64,000 bases of DNA. Origin: Volvariella volvacea V23. Its lineage: Eukaryota; Basidiomycota; Agaricomycetes; Agaricales; Pluteaceae. Shown piece after piece: positions 9,361 through 21,341 of the stretch. The position numbers were made by a program, and so were the translations under genes. Under the pieces are notes generated by a model. The model made no database searches. It was not told the DNA's origin and was given only the letters and a program-made list of their open reading frames with translations. The stretch's first letter is position 1; every line of letters starts with the position of its first letter. The DNA lies in the NCBI GenBank assembly GCA_000349905.1, contig KB722736.1, positions 2,988,754 through 3,052,753 of the forward strand, in the 5' to 3' direction.

Positions 9361-11817
9361 ATGATACCCCCAATTCCAGACAGCGACCCGGACCCCACTA
9401 CCCAGATTCCATGGCCTGCCGCACGCCCAAGGCTGACAGAACCATCCACAGGTGCTGTGAACAGCGAAGCACCAGAAAGCCGACATGTACAAGACAACGG
9501 CAAGAACGCCGCGCACGCAAAAAAGCTTCTCACTAACTGGGACCTCATTACGCTGAGCATTTCTATGGCTGGAGCGCAGATTGCCTGGACGGTCGAGCTT
9601 GGGTAAGTGGCTTTAGTTGGCAATGCACCGATCTGACCGCCATTCTAGCTATGGTACTCCCTTTCTGCTCAACCTGGGCCTATCAGCCCAACTCACTTCT
9701 CTCGTGTGGCTCGCCGGCCCGATCAGTGGACTGGTTGCCCAACCTGTAATCGGTGAGGTTCATTCCGTTTTGGCGTCTCGAAACTCAACCGTTGCACGCT
9801 TCTAGGTGCCGTATCTGATTCTTCGAATTCCAAGTATCGCCGTAGATTCTGGATTATCCTATCAACGATTGCGCTTGTGTTGTCGACATTCACTCTTGCC
9901 TATTGCCGAGAAATTGCCGGATTTGTTGTCGACCTGTTCAATATTGGGGCAGGGGACTGGGATGAGGAACGGAATAACAAGGCATGTTGCATTATTCCTG
10001 ATCGTCAATACTGTCCTTATATCCACAGATGCGGAGCACTGCTATTGGTTTTGCAGTCGTGTCTTTTTATGTCTTAGATTTTGCCCTAAATGGCTTGCAA
10101 GCCTCCTTGAGGAACTTGCTGCTCGATGTCACACCCCCCAGTCAGTTGAGTGCAGGGAATGCATGGCATGGGCGAATGACCAATGCTGGCAATATTATTG
10201 GTTTTGGTTTCGGTAGGTCAAACAGCAGCCGCTCAGACGAGGAAGTAATCCATGTTATCAGGTTTCCTCCCACTTACAAAGATCCCTATTATCCGCTGGT
10301 TGGGAGACGATCAATTCCGCAACTTTTGCGTCATATGCATTATCATTCTCGTCATCACAGTCTGGATTACTTGCGCATGCCATGAAGAACAGGAGCGGCC
10401 ACAACAACACGAACCAGAAGGGTAAGCTTGAGGTTCTCCGGCTGTATCATGAGTTTTCACCCTGCTCTTTGCAGATCATTCCACGAAATTTTTAGCAATA
10501 TCCATGTCGCCCTCGTGAACTTGCCAAAAGCAATACGGAGGGTCTGTTATGTGCAGATATTTGCATTTATGGGTTGGTGGGTACCGCCTTCCTATCTCTG
10601 ATACTTCGTCATATCTCATATATCCGTTAGGTTCCCATTCCTGTTCTATTCGTAGGTAACCCTGTCTGGTTTGCTGATGCGATCTAATGTGCCCGTTAGG
10701 ACAACATATGTTGGTCAAGTTATGGCTTATGAGCTTGGTCACGAGCCCGATCACGAAATCGCTATTCGGACTGGTGAATTTGCTATGCTGATTTACAGCA
10801 TAGGTAGGCTCCTTCCACTCAAGCTATCCGGAAATGCTAACGCACTTCAATCTAGTTGGTGTTATTGCGGGAACGGTATTGCCTCATCTGGCCAACAGGG
10901 ATCGGCGTCTCATGGCCCATAAGAATGACGTTGATGAAGATGCTGAGCTATCCCGAATCAGGGAGACTGTGCGGGAATGGCGAATTGAGGCAGCACGGCA
11001 AGGGAAACCGCTCAAATTGCCCGTTATGCCATTCCTTCTCCGCAATATCTGGACTGGGGCATTATTATTCTTCAGCTTGTTGACGTTTTCAACATTCTTC
11101 ATATCCACCGTTTTCCAGGTACGTGGATCGGACATCAACAAAGTTGCCATACACTGACTCTTCTAGGCCACAATCTTTATTAGCTTAGTCGGAATATGTT
11201 GGGCCGTAGCTATGTGGGTGCCATTCTCGATCATCATGGAGGTATGCACTATCTTTCCGTAATGTTGCCTTAAATTCAATATCAGTACAGCTGCTCAAAG
11301 AACCGCCACCACCGCCCCCATCTCATACCACCGCTCGACGGCCTTCTCATAGCCGGGTCCTTTCTCACCCAGGCGTAAGACGAACAATCAACGAAAGACA
11401 GCCGCTTCTACGCCGCCGTTCCTTCAATGATGAATTCAACTCACCAATTGAAGAAATACCTGCACCTGCTGCTTTGGCAGGTGGAACCATACTCGGCATT
11501 CACAACCTTGCAATTGTCATGCCCCAATTCATTGTAAGTATGTCATTGATATACTCGGGCTATTACTTAGCTACTTTTAGGTCGCTCTCGTCACGAGTGC
11601 TATTTTCACTGTCGTCGACGGTGCTCATAAGGATCCTGCAAGTTTCCAAGATGCCTACTATGGTAAGAATGGGGTTGCCTGGGTTCTGCGATTTGGTGGT
11701 GCTTGCACCCTGATAGCCGCTTTGATTGCTCGTATGGTCCCTCCTACCCCAACGGAGAAAGCCATGAGACGTAGACTCGGAGAGATGAAACTCCTTGGAG
11801 AGGAGCCCTGTCCTTGA
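9361..11817 (+). CDS. MFS sucrose/alpha-glucoside transporter (GPH type)
   Basis: Twelve exons: 9361-9602, 9649-9752, 9806-9981, 10029-10212, 10262-10421, 10475-10576, 10631-10651 (21 nt), 10700-10803, 10856-11118, 11167-11241, 11291-11533, 11581-11817; 636 aa. The first membrane segment AGAQIAWTVELGYGTPFLL is the signature of the glycoside-pentoside-hexuronide family, to which plant SUT and fission-yeast Sut1 disaccharide/H+ symporters belong. The loop GAVSDSSNSKYRRR after helix 2 is the MFS GxxxDrxxrRR motif. About 12 hydrophobic segments are split by a central loop that is acidic and basic in turn. Intron 3 (9982-10028) has a GC donor (AAG|GCATGT). Substrate is inferred from family: a disaccharide at the plasma membrane. 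Confidence 0.88.
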
Positions 11818-12341
11818 AGATGCTTCAAGTTTTACTGTTATATCCGCTGTTATGGTGTCATACATTACATATTGTATCTACCACATGGCCAATCTAGTTG
11901 TTTAGGGATTGAATACGCAAACGGCATAATCCCAATCGCCCTGTTCTAGCGTTGCTATACTGTGGCATGGTACTGGTGTGCAAGGCGATTCTAGTTCACT
12001 GACTAGGCGTGCAACTAAGCGGCCATCATCATTAACCCATTGAAGACGAGGGTAATATTGACTAACCTTGATGTGGGGGAATGGTGTGGAACAAGCGAAT
12101 GGATTGTGCTTGGTGGAAGACTTGAAAACAGCTCTCGGACTTGATTATGTCGTCTAAAGTGGGTACTAAAAACTATTTAGGGTTTTTGGACCTAGAAGTG
12201 GAAGTAAATACCATTTCCCCGAATACATATGATACCGCTGAGTGATTTTGATCCTTGTATCTGAGATACCTGCCAGTGGACTCTGCTCCCATCAAACAAT
12301 ATATTTCCTGTAGTGCCAATAGCATTGAGACACGCGGAGCC
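11818..12341. other. Intergenic region between convergent genes
   Basis: It lies between the transporter stop (11817, +) and the DPH6 stop (12342, -) and holds two 3' flanks. No supported frame, RNA gene or repeat is seen. Confidence 0.5.
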
Positions 12342-14497
12342 CTACAAGTCCTCGGCCTTCCTACCTTGTGTCACGTTTTGGGTCGTGTTCTGCATAGAAA
12401 TCTCACCCTCCTCCAAACTCGGCACCAAACCTGTATGGAACAGGGTTTGTTTTTCAACGAGGGCGCTCTTTGGCAAGGATCGAACAACAAGGAACAAGGT
12501 TGGTACCTCAGGCTGTTGCAACCCGTAAGCCTGCAGCCGAATAGTAGGAAAAATACTAATCTAGCCTTTATTAGCCTTCTATGAGCACTTCTTATATGTG
12601 GAATATCGTTCCTCGACGTGAGCCAATACAGATGCAGCTGGGGTTGCTCAGACCATTGCTGTCCACTATTAAATTTGACGGCATTGATGACCCGCTGCAC
12701 GTGTTGGCAGGCCAAGGAGGTCTCCATTGCTAGATTTGCGGGAGACGGGAGACTTAGAGAAGACGGGATTAGCCCAATCTGGCCAGATATAAAAATCCAT
12801 TCTTGAGCCTAAACACAACATCGGGTTATGGATTGCACATGACCTCTTGCCAGGGCAATAGAAAACATACATGCACTGCCTGCGAATATGGACCTATATT
12901 AGCGGGAGCCCAATAGCTGAGCCCTTGTACGTGTAAAGCTCGTCGGTTAAACTCCACGCCCTCTCGCAGGGCAATACAATCGAGTCGTACACGGACGGGC
13001 CCAGTCAGATCAACCGCTACACAGGCCCGGGCAGGAGGGCTTACTCCGAAAAAAGTTTTGTACACGACGTTCACTCTAGCGAAGAGGTCGATAGAAGCAA
13101 GAAATATATTGATATTGGTGCAGTGATGGATCTGCAGGTTGGAATCATTAAGGCGATCTACCCAGGAGTTAGACTGTTCTCAAGTCATGCTGATAGCATT
13201 GGCATACCTCGCAGGATTTGAAAACATTCCAGCATCTCCTCTTCAATGGAAACTTCCGTATCTAGGTCATGCGACCGCTGGATGTTTGCTACCGTGACCC
13301 AAGGGCCAACATCCTTGACCTGCACTCCAAAGTCTGAAGATGGAGATGCGAGTACGATGTCCGATTCTTGGTGGGTCGAGCTTCGTTGGGAAGCCGAGAC
13401 GGCCTCGTTCACATTCAGGTAATCATCCTCCAATAGCGACGGGACGGCAACTTCGATGGGGATAGCAACCTTAGGCTCAAGTACGGCACCCTTAATTCGC
13501 AAATAAGCTACTGTTGCAAAGTCGCTGTTGGAGTGAATGACGGTTTCCACATCGGTACTTTGCACGCAAAAGGTGAGCCTTTATCGTCCAATGAAAACCA
13601 CATATCTCACAGTTTGATGCGATGTTTAAAGAGTGGGCAATCGAGTGTCAAACTTTCATACTCACCACCCTCCCCACAAACATGCGACCCGTAGAGTTGG
13701 TGCTATTCAGGAATTTGGTGATTTGTCCTCCGTGAGTCTAGAAGGGACATACCAACTTCAAGAGGGTAGGTTGTATTTCGCCTAAAGTTTTGCCAAGGTG
13801 CTTTGTTGTTAGACCAATACCCGCGACTTTAATGAGGATAGCCTCCATCCCTGCATCCACCATCTCAGCCAATAGCTCTGTTTGATTACGTTGCCATAGA
13901 TAGCATAGCGGTGTTAACCCTAGTCGCTGGCAGCTAAGCCAACATAAGTGAGCCCCAAAGAAAACTCAATGCACAAAACGTACACATGCTCCACTCTGAC
14001 CCGCTGGTAATTGGACAATATAGCGCCTACGGACACCGCTTCAATGTCTGGGTAACGAGACTATGGGGGGAACAGATCCAGGAGTGCCAAATGTGCGGGA
14101 AAAAGTGGGGAGACCTTGACAGATGACAAAAGCTCGAATAGATCCTCGGTTTCGTCTCCCTGAATCCCTGCAGATTCTGCGAAGGATCTCCCACCATATT
14201 CCGATCCTTGAGCGACAGCGTTGCCAGTGATTACGCCACGGTAAAGGGGAACCTCGAGAGCACGGGCAACAAACTCTATGGCATCTTGTCCGACGGTTTG
14301 GTAAAGGTATGAATCAATTTCCTCTATTCGGCGGTGCCTCAGCGAATAAAGACAAATCCGAATGAAGAGTGTGCTTGACCTTTACCAGACTCGGGACGCA
14401 GGGAAGCAGCGGCAACTAATTCGTGGCCGTTTCTTGCGCAGTGGACGAGGTTGTAGCAGCTGTCTTTTCCTCCACTGAGAAGAGCGACGTATTTCAT
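12342..14497 (-). CDS. DPH6: Diphthine-ammonia ligase with RidA-like domains
   Basis: Last step of diphthamide synthesis: ATP-dependent amidation of diphthine on eEF2. Exons read with confidence: 14380-14497, 14115-14323, 13984-14060, 13753-13933, 13611-13702, 13208-13557, 12871-13157, and 12808 downward. The N-terminus MKYVALLSGGKDSC carries the PP-loop (SGGKDS); GNAVAQGSEYGGRSFAESAG and GDETEDLFELL follow, then KVAGIGLTTKHLG. The second half has two RidA/YjgF-like modules (ALHVQGLSYWAPANIGPYSQ; IFISGQIGLIP), the usual fungal fusion. The end of the gene changes frame near 12540-12575: PTLFLVVRSLPKSALVEKQT is unmistakable, but only a 26-nt GT-AG or 35-nt GC-AG intron would reach it, so that junction is unresolved. 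Divergent from FRS1 across 133 bp. Confidence 0.85.
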
Positions 14498-14630
14498 GTG
14501 GGCGGGGGTGGCTAAGTGCTATTTGGATGGCTGATAAGATTAAACTTTTTTGGCAATCAGCGTGATCTGACTCGATTGCAGTCTGCCAATTCATCTCTCC
14601 CCTCCTTCACTCCCCTCCGCCCTTACAACT

Positions 14631-16985
14631 ATGCCCACAGTAGCGGTCGACAAGGCTGATTTATGGGAAAGACTCGGCCAGGAGTTTTGTAACCGATAGT
14701 TCTATCCTCATCTTCCAACGAATCTAATAGACCCTTCAGCGACCGAGGAGTTTGACAAGTTGTGCTTTGAATATGGACTAGAACTCGACGAAGACGTGCG
14801 TGTTCGGACCGCGCGCATGCCATATCAGTACTGCGTGCTAACGCATCTACGTCTAGACAACGAAAGAAGTGGAGGAACTCATCAAGAAGGGCCTACCGGC
14901 CGAGCGTCCAGTATGTTCTGTGATCGGTGCATTGATGACCTCGACCCATTCTTCATTCAGCAACTTAAAATTGAAGTACCTGCCAATAGGTCCGTATCTG
15001 TTACCGGACATGACCCGAATATACTGAGTAGATCAATCATTTAGATACGATCTGCTTTGCATCGAAGGCATTGCGCGGGCCTTGCGGTTGTTCTTGCAAA
15101 AGGATGAACCACCGCGTTACAGGCTAGTTCCACGTCTCGGCGGGGACGAGAACATGCTTACTGCTACAATTGCTCCTGAAGTGCGTTCCATTGCTCTGCA
15201 TGGATAAAACCAGACCTACCGGCTGAGGACTTTCGTTTCCAGACAAAGCAAATACGACCGTTCTTCGCATGCGCCATCCTCCGCAACATCAAATTCACTC
15301 CTCGCTCATATGCCTCCTTCATCGACCTTCAAGACAAGCTCCATCAAAACATCTGCAGGAAGCGCCAGCTGGTCGCAATTGGAACACACGATCTAGATAC
15401 GCTGAAGGAGCCCTTCAGATACGAGGCTAGATCCCCCCAAGTCATAAAATTTGTGCCATTAGGCAAGGACAAGGCCTATACCGCAGAAGAGCTTATGACG
15501 GTGTATGAGGTACGTCTGCGATGCAATATAGCCCTGTAATTACTGATGACCTTCCAAGTCCGAGAAACATCTAGCCAGATATTTGCATATCATTCAAGAC
15601 TCGCCGGTCTACCCCATCATATATGATAAACAGGACACGGTGCTGTCTATGCCTCCCATCATCAACTCAGAACATAGTAAAATTACGCTGAATACACGCA
15701 ACGTGTTCATTGATGTCACGGCAACCGATGAAGTCAAGCTCAATATTGTTGTGAACATTGTTGCGACCATGTTCTCGGAGTATTGTGAAGAGCCCTACAC
15801 GTGAGCCGCTACTGTTCAGCAGCTCATGCCAATTAACACCTTATTAGAATAGAGCCTGTCCGCGTCATATATCCCGATGGGCAAGCAAAGATTTATCCGA
15901 ATCTCACGGAAAGAGACACTGTTGCTCACGCCTCTTATGTGAACGCATGTACGGGTCTGAAGCTCGAGGCTCAAGAAGTTTCGGTCCTGCTTCGAAGAAT
16001 GGGTCTATATACCTCTTTGTCACCAACCGACGCCGACGAGATCCTCGTCAAAATACCTGCAACGCGACCCGATATTCTCCACGAGTGCGACCTTGTTGAG
16101 GATGCCGCGATCGCATATGGCTTCAATAATCTGCCCCATACCTTCCCTGCAACAAATACAGTAGGACAACCCCTGGCCATCAACCAGCTGAGCGATGTCA
16201 TCCGTGAAGAGTGGGCCTTGGCTGGTTGGGTCGAAGCTCTTCCATTGATCCTGGTGTGTTCGGCTCTTGGTACTGCATATTAGTAGCTAACCCCCAACAT
16301 CCCGTCAAGTGCTCGCATGAAGAAAACTTTGACTGGCTCAATCATGAAGACGACGGGAAAACGGCTGTCAAGATCGCCAACCCAAAGTCCCTCGAGTTCC
16401 AGATCGTACGCACCACACTGCTTCCGGGTCTTTTGAAGACTGTCCGGGAGAACCGATCCCATCCATTACCCATCAGAATCTTTGAGACCTCGGACGTCGT
16501 ATTCAAGGATACTCTGCGCGAACGCCAGTCACGCAATGCCCGACACGCGGCAGCTCTTTGGTGCAACAAAACAGCTGGATTCGAAATTGTACATGGCATG
16601 CTAGATCGGGCCATGAAAATGTTGGAGATACCGCATATCCGAAGCGATGACACGAAGGCGGAGACAGGCTACTATATAAAGGAAACAAATGGTAGGAGTG
16701 GAGCTTTCAAGCAACCCGTTTGATAATAATGACTGGTTGGTTCGGTGCCTAGATCCCATGTATTTCCCTGGGAGAGCTGCAACAGTTTGTTACCGCCCCC
16801 CACCCTCGAAGAGAAACACCGACGACAAGGCCACAGCGACCCTTGATATGCCAATTGGAAGCCTTGGAATTCTGCATCCGACTGTGTTGGAGAAGTTTGA
16901 GATTGGTTACCCATGCTCGGCGCTAGAGTTCTCGTTGGAACCTTTCAAGAAGCAGATGCATAAGACTTGGACGAACGATGAGTAG
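14631..16985 (+). CDS. FRS1: Cytosolic phenylalanyl-tRNA synthetase beta
   Basis: Beta subunit of the (alpha-beta)2 PheRS that charges tRNA-Phe in the cytosol. Ten exons: 14631-14688, 14740-14795, 14857-14910, 14961-14989 (29 nt), 15045-15180, 15243-15509, 15559-15800, 15848-16253, 16310-16691, 16753-16985; 620 aa, close to the yeast (about 595) and human (589) lengths. Diagnostic segments: [51 protein letters not shown]-like [13 protein letters not shown], the B5 region [20 protein letters not shown] and [16 protein letters not shown]. Two introns use AAG acceptors (15558, 16309). The partner subunit FRS2 is only about 8 kb downstream. Confidence 0.95.
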
Positions 16986-17266
16986 AAGCTGTAGCATACG
17001 AGCTGAGTGATGGACTGCCTCGTGCAAATAAATACAAAGAGAGAATCAGGAATCAGAATTGCGATTGGCTGATAGGGATAGGGTCGGCATTGTCACATTC
17101 GGAGATCAAGATCTGAAGCGTGTTGGGTGGTGGCGTTTGCATATCTCACGGAAAGCTGTATGATATAGGCCGGCAGGGATCCAGGCTCGTTCTGGATTAG
17201 GACCAGTAAATTGGGCAGCCAATAAGATACAAATGATCGAACTGCATGGTGACAGCCATTAGGTCA

Positions 17267-18196
17267 CTATTGTGCACGTCCCCTCGGCTGCTCTTCCTCT
17301 CCTGCGGGTGACAACACTACGTGATGGGGACGCAGGTCAACCAACATACCAGTTATGGGAAGAACGAGAAAGAACCCACCTACGACAACTAGGAAGACAA
17401 CGATATACATCCAGTACTTCTGGAGGAAGGTCTTCTCAGGAACGGGTTGCACAGGTTGTCCCTCCGGAGTAAGGGGTGGGGGAGTACGCAATTCAGGACT
17501 TTGATGGGTTCGGTGGGTGTGAAAACAAGAAATAAAATAATAATAAAAAAACGTCAGCTTACAAAGGAGGCATGCGAGTGCCGCGAACAATGACGGAGGC
17601 GTTCAGATTGGCAATATTTTTGGCGACAATGTGGAGTTCTGGGTCCATGGAGGGGTTTTCCGGTCTGTTCTTTCTGGCCGGAGTTGAGCAAGCGCCGTCA
17701 TGTGGGAGGGGCGAGACAAAGTAATCTAGAGCATACGCCCTGCCGTTCTGTGGGTCGGTGGTATGGAGAACGAAGGTCTCGTTGGCGACGTGACCTAGAT
17801 GACACTGTCATTGCGGAGAACGAGGGGAGGGGTCAGACTGATGGCCTGGAGTAGTGCAGTGGAGGGCGGAGGACGAACGAGCTTAACAGAAGAGATGTCC
17901 CAGGCGGCTTCGTCGGCGTTCCCATGAGGATCTAGAGCAACCTGATACAACACGGTGTCTGGACTGAAGTTGGCCTCCCGCAAGGGATCTAAAAAGGATA
18001 CCAGGTCGTGGTAGAGTGATGGGGCTGGAAGAAAGGCAGAGGCGCCAGTGTGGAGAGAGCCGCGTTGGCGGAACTGGAGATGGGGGAGCAGAGGATGGTA
18101 GAGCCTGTGATAGACACTGTACTGGGCGTATTCGGCTGCAAGGGCAGGGAGGGGCAGGAGGGGCAGGAGACGGAGGAGAGGAGCAGGTGGCCGCAT
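17267..18196 (-). CDS. EMC10: ER membrane protein complex subunit 10
   Basis: Lumenal/membrane subunit of the EMC, which inserts tail-anchored and polytopic proteins into the ER. Exons 17879-18196, 17563-17804 and 17267-17498 give 263 aa, matching the human length (262). A Leu-rich signal peptide (MRPPAPLLRLLPLLPLPALA) is followed by a beta-rich lumenal domain including SSVKLCHLGH, FVLHTTDPQ and YALDYFVSPLPHDGAC. Near the end KTFLQKYWMYIVVFLVVVGG is the conserved membrane anchor. The first intron (17805-17878) was placed so that the C-H-L motif after SSVK is kept; an unspliced reading stops at once. The second acceptor is CAAAG. Divergent from the gene at 18463. Confidence 0.85.
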
Positions 18197-18394
18197 GAGA
18201 AGGTGTGGGCAGGGAGGGCGATGATTGGTCCATCGTGTTTGCGATCCATGACGGAAGGCGAGATTTGTTAGCAGACGGAAAAGGAAGGATGGTGTCTTGC
18301 TGTGATTGGCCGGCAACAGCCTAGAATGTTGATTGGTCTCGCCAGCCATCGCCCGCACCGTCGAGACCTTCTCCTTGGGTGATCCATTTTTTCG

Positions 18395-18405
18395 TATATA
18401 TATAC
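18395..18405 (+). promoter_or_regulatory. TATA-like box of the 18463 gene
   Basis: The palindromic TATATATATA run lies about 60 nt upstream of the ATG at 18463 and is followed by a pyrimidine-rich leader (TCCTTCAGTCCGTCC). This spacing suits a fungal core promoter and argues against the in-frame ATG at 18379, which lies upstream of the box. Confidence 0.45.
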
Positions 18406-18462
18406 GTCCTTCAGTCCGTCCAACCCCCCTCCTTCCCTCCATCAATTTCCTGCGTCCTCCCA

Positions 18463-19029
18463 ATGCAGCACCAACACTCCATCCCAACTCCTCCCGTGTC
18501 CCCTCGCATTGGCACCCACACCCAGGACCAACCAGACTCGTCGCTGCAGTCTACTCTCAACCTGCTCGACAACCTTGTCTCCTTTTATCAGCAAGAGCGT
18601 CTCTGGGTCCACCAGACCCGAGCCTCCCTTGTCGATGTGTATCAGCAACAGCAGTCCCCAGCCCATTGTGGCGCTGATGATTTCGACCAATCACAGTTCA
18701 TGCCATCGCCCCCACCATCTACCGCTCCAGCTGAGCCAGATGGCATCATAATCAAAACAGAGTCTGTCCCAGACATGCCGATCTCTACCTCTATCGTCCC
18801 CTCGTCCCGGTGGACTCGTCGGAAAAGAGGCTTCAAGATGCACCTTGACGGCATCTCGTCCACAAATAGGCGAACATCTCCGCATCATCATCCTTCTCAC
18901 GCCCACCCTTATCCCAGGGAGCGTATCCTAGAGATGTTTGAGAAAATGATGGAGGCGAGAATGGAAAGTTGTGAACGGGTCAACAGATTAGTGAGGGACG
19001 CCAATAGGGTTGAGCTCTACTCCCGATGA
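18463..19029 (+). CDS. Small hypothetical protein
   Basis: Single-exon frame, 188 aa, starting MQHQHSIPTPPVSPR. It has a helical segment (QSTLNLLDNLVSFYQQERLW), a Ser/Pro-rich middle with IIIKTESVP (an IKxE SUMO-site-like motif), a basic patch (SSRWTRRKRGFKMH) and a charged C-terminal helix (RERILEMFEKMMEARMESCE). No domain is recognised. The basic patch could be a nuclear localisation signal, and a regulatory protein is possible, but this is inference from composition alone. It has its own TATA-like box. The next 770 bp hold no clear gene. Confidence 0.55.
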   Translation: MQHQHSIPTPPVSPRIGTHTQDQPDSSLQSTLNLLDNLVSFYQQERLWVHQTRASLVDVYQQQQSPAHCGADDFDQSQFMPSPPPSTAPAEPDGIIIKTESVPDMPISTSIVPSSRWTRRKRGFKMHLDGISSTNRRTSPHHHPSHAHPYPRERILEMFEKMMEARMESCERVNRLVRDANRVELYSR

Positions 19030-19798
19030 CCTTGGTAATGGTTCCCTCTGATTAACAGCGGACATCATAATTGATCTTTTGTCGGTCAGGTGGTCACTTC
19101 TCTCCATTTACGCCATACCCTGTCCCTTCCTCAGAGTCTCGACCGTGTTACATACATGCAAACGTCCTGCCCTTGTATCCATTAGCCATGCTGTCCGGAG
19201 TATCCATTTCGATTCATCTCTGTGTTTTCCCTGTTGGTGCATGCGTAGTTTAAGTTCATGTTGACTAATATGTTTGTGGGGCTCTACCCAATGGCTACAC
19301 GTGGTTACGTACCGTATTTGGCAAGTGACCACCAGCCAATGGAGGGCCAGAACGGCCCACAACGGTCCAACTGTCAGTTTTGTTCTAGCACCTTGCAAAT
19401 TTCCACCGAATGTCACACCGGTCGTCGTCAGGAAAACTGACAGGATGAAGTGAAGGAGCACAACGAGATTCGTCAATGGCTGTCCCTGCCAGCGGCCAGT
19501 GCTTGGGTCGTGCTCCTCAGCTAATGCCGTGGGGCAGCTGTCGATATTCGGCTCTGCTGCCACATCGCCGAGTTGCAAGGCAACGATCCAACGGTGTCTG
19601 CACACCCTATATTACGGCGTAGGGCGGCCAGTTGAATCCCTTGCCTAGTGGGCTGTGACAAACATGTGCAAACCCGTCGTCAGCCCCGCGGCTGCGCGTG
19701 TTCAAGTTGCAGCGTCCAGAAGACATCTGTAATCCTCATTCCCAACTGCATTTCCGCTCCTTCAGCTTTATCGTCCAAGTCCGCCCTCATTCCCTCTC
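19030..19798. other. Intergenic region
   Basis: Spacer between two + genes. A 165-codon frame on the other strand (19108-19605) contains hydrophobic stretches but no domain, no signal peptide at its start and no splice partner, so I do not call it. The rest, to 19798, should contain the promoter of the Bsd2-like gene. Confidence 0.4.
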
Positions 19799-21341
19799 AT
19801 GTCTCATCGTTATGCGCCCGTGCCCAATCCACGATCCGACCCCAATGATAGAGATGGAGAGTTGGAGGCGGCGTTTGATTATTCGGAAGATGAGGACGAC
19901 GACCACAACATCTCTGAATCACAGCCTTTAAAGTCGTCCAGTGCTTCCAACTCAGGACCGAGCTCACATCATCGCCTCTCTCCCTCACGGTCACAAAGTC
20001 AAAGTGCCACGGTCTATGATTTTGAGAATGTAGACTACGACTTCCCTCCTCCTGGCTCACCACCTCGCCCCTCATCCATGGCGTTACCGAACAACTATGG
20101 AAACTCGAATGGATATGTGCCCTCGTTCGATGACGTCTCATCTCAGCAGCCTCGGCCCACTTGGTTCAGAAGGGTCCTCAACCGCCTTCCACCGAGTATA
20201 GCAGATCGGTTGGGCGGAAAGGAGTCAAAGCCACGACATCCTATTGGAGGCGGCACAAACAATGATGGTGTATTTTCAAACGTTACTGCGAAACCAGGTC
20301 GTACTGTCCGGATTGAGGATGGTGGGGCCTCATGTGTTCACCACAGGTGCAAGGCTAACAGGTATTCTAGGTAGTGACATATATTTAGTCCCAGAAGACA
20401 CTCGGACGGATGCACCTCCTTCATATGCATCTGCGCAGGCAGATGCAGTGCCACCATACTGGGAGACCACAATCCACGCTCCATTTTCCCCAGACGCTAT
20501 AGGAGAAATGATTATCGAGGGACTCCCAACAGGTTCACTATTCTCATTCCTTTGGAACATGCTTGTTTCTGTTTCCTTTCAATTCGTCGGCTTCCTTCTC
20601 ACATACCTGTTGCACACTACACATGCTGCGCGGCTTGGCTCTCGGGCAGGGCTGGGCGTTACACTCATTCAATATGGCTTTGCTCTTAGGGGTAAGATGG
20701 AAGTTGTTGGTGGGGAAGGAGAGGAAAGTACGACCTGGGGAGACTGGAATTCACCACACCCAACGTTCGGTAGCGCTGCAGAGGCAGAGGCATACTATCG
20801 GGATAAATTCAATGCCACCATGGCTGATCCTCCGGGCGACCAAAACGAGATCCCAGATGCCACCGCGGATTGGTTGTCCTTTTTTTTGATGACAGTTGGT
20901 ACGGGCGTTCTCTTGATTTGCCTCCCTCGTCGCTCACGCACATTTGTAGGTTGGTTCATCCTCCTGACCTCTGTGTTGGGCTTCTACCGCGTGAAACGGT
21001 GGGAACGAGGTGTCCTCGCTTCGCAACGGGAAACTCGTACAGCCCAACCAGATGAACCATCTGCTAACCAAATAGCCTTCATGCACCGACTTGAGACCAT
21101 GTTTAGACTCGAGGGTGTCTCCCGCGTAGAACTCTTCCGACAAGGGTTTGGTCTTGGGAGGCGCCAGAGAGAAGATCGCAACCTCTCTAATGCTGAGGAA
21201 GGGAATGCAAGAGATTCTAGGGAGCAAGAGGCCATGATCCCTCGTTCCGATTCCAATAATTTGGATCGCTCAAGAGCAGCTGCCGTGTTGTCCAACGAGC
21301 AGCGACTCCACAGAGAATTACGCGCAGCTGGTCTCTTGTGA
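19799..21341 (+). CDS. BSD2: Bsd2/NDFIP-family ubiquitin-ligase adaptor
   Basis: Membrane adaptor that recruits Rsp5/Nedd4 HECT ligases to cargo in the Golgi/endosome; yeast Bsd2 controls metal-transporter turnover. Exons 19799-20321 and 20371-21341; 497 aa. After a disordered acidic and Ser-rich N-terminus come two WW-binding sites, PPSY and PPYW, just before the membrane region (APPSYASAQADAVPPYWETT). Hydrophobic segments: LWNMLVSVSFQFVGFLLTYL, then AGLGVTLIQYGFAL, then the WLSFFLMTVGTGVLLICL and FVGWFILLTSVLGFY pair, matching the three-helix NDFIP fold. A long charged cytosolic tail follows. The single 49-nt intron joins DYSED-type N-terminal frame to the DIYLVPEDT frame. Family call is firm; metal role is inferred. 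Confidence 0.87.

Noticed and set aside
10475..10754. 92-codon minus frame within the transporter
   Set aside because: Antisense shadow over exons 6 to 8 of a well-supported gene.
19108..19605. 165-codon antisense frame with hydrophobic stretches
   Set aside because: No signal peptide at its start, no domain, no spliced continuation, and it lies in the promoter region of the next gene.
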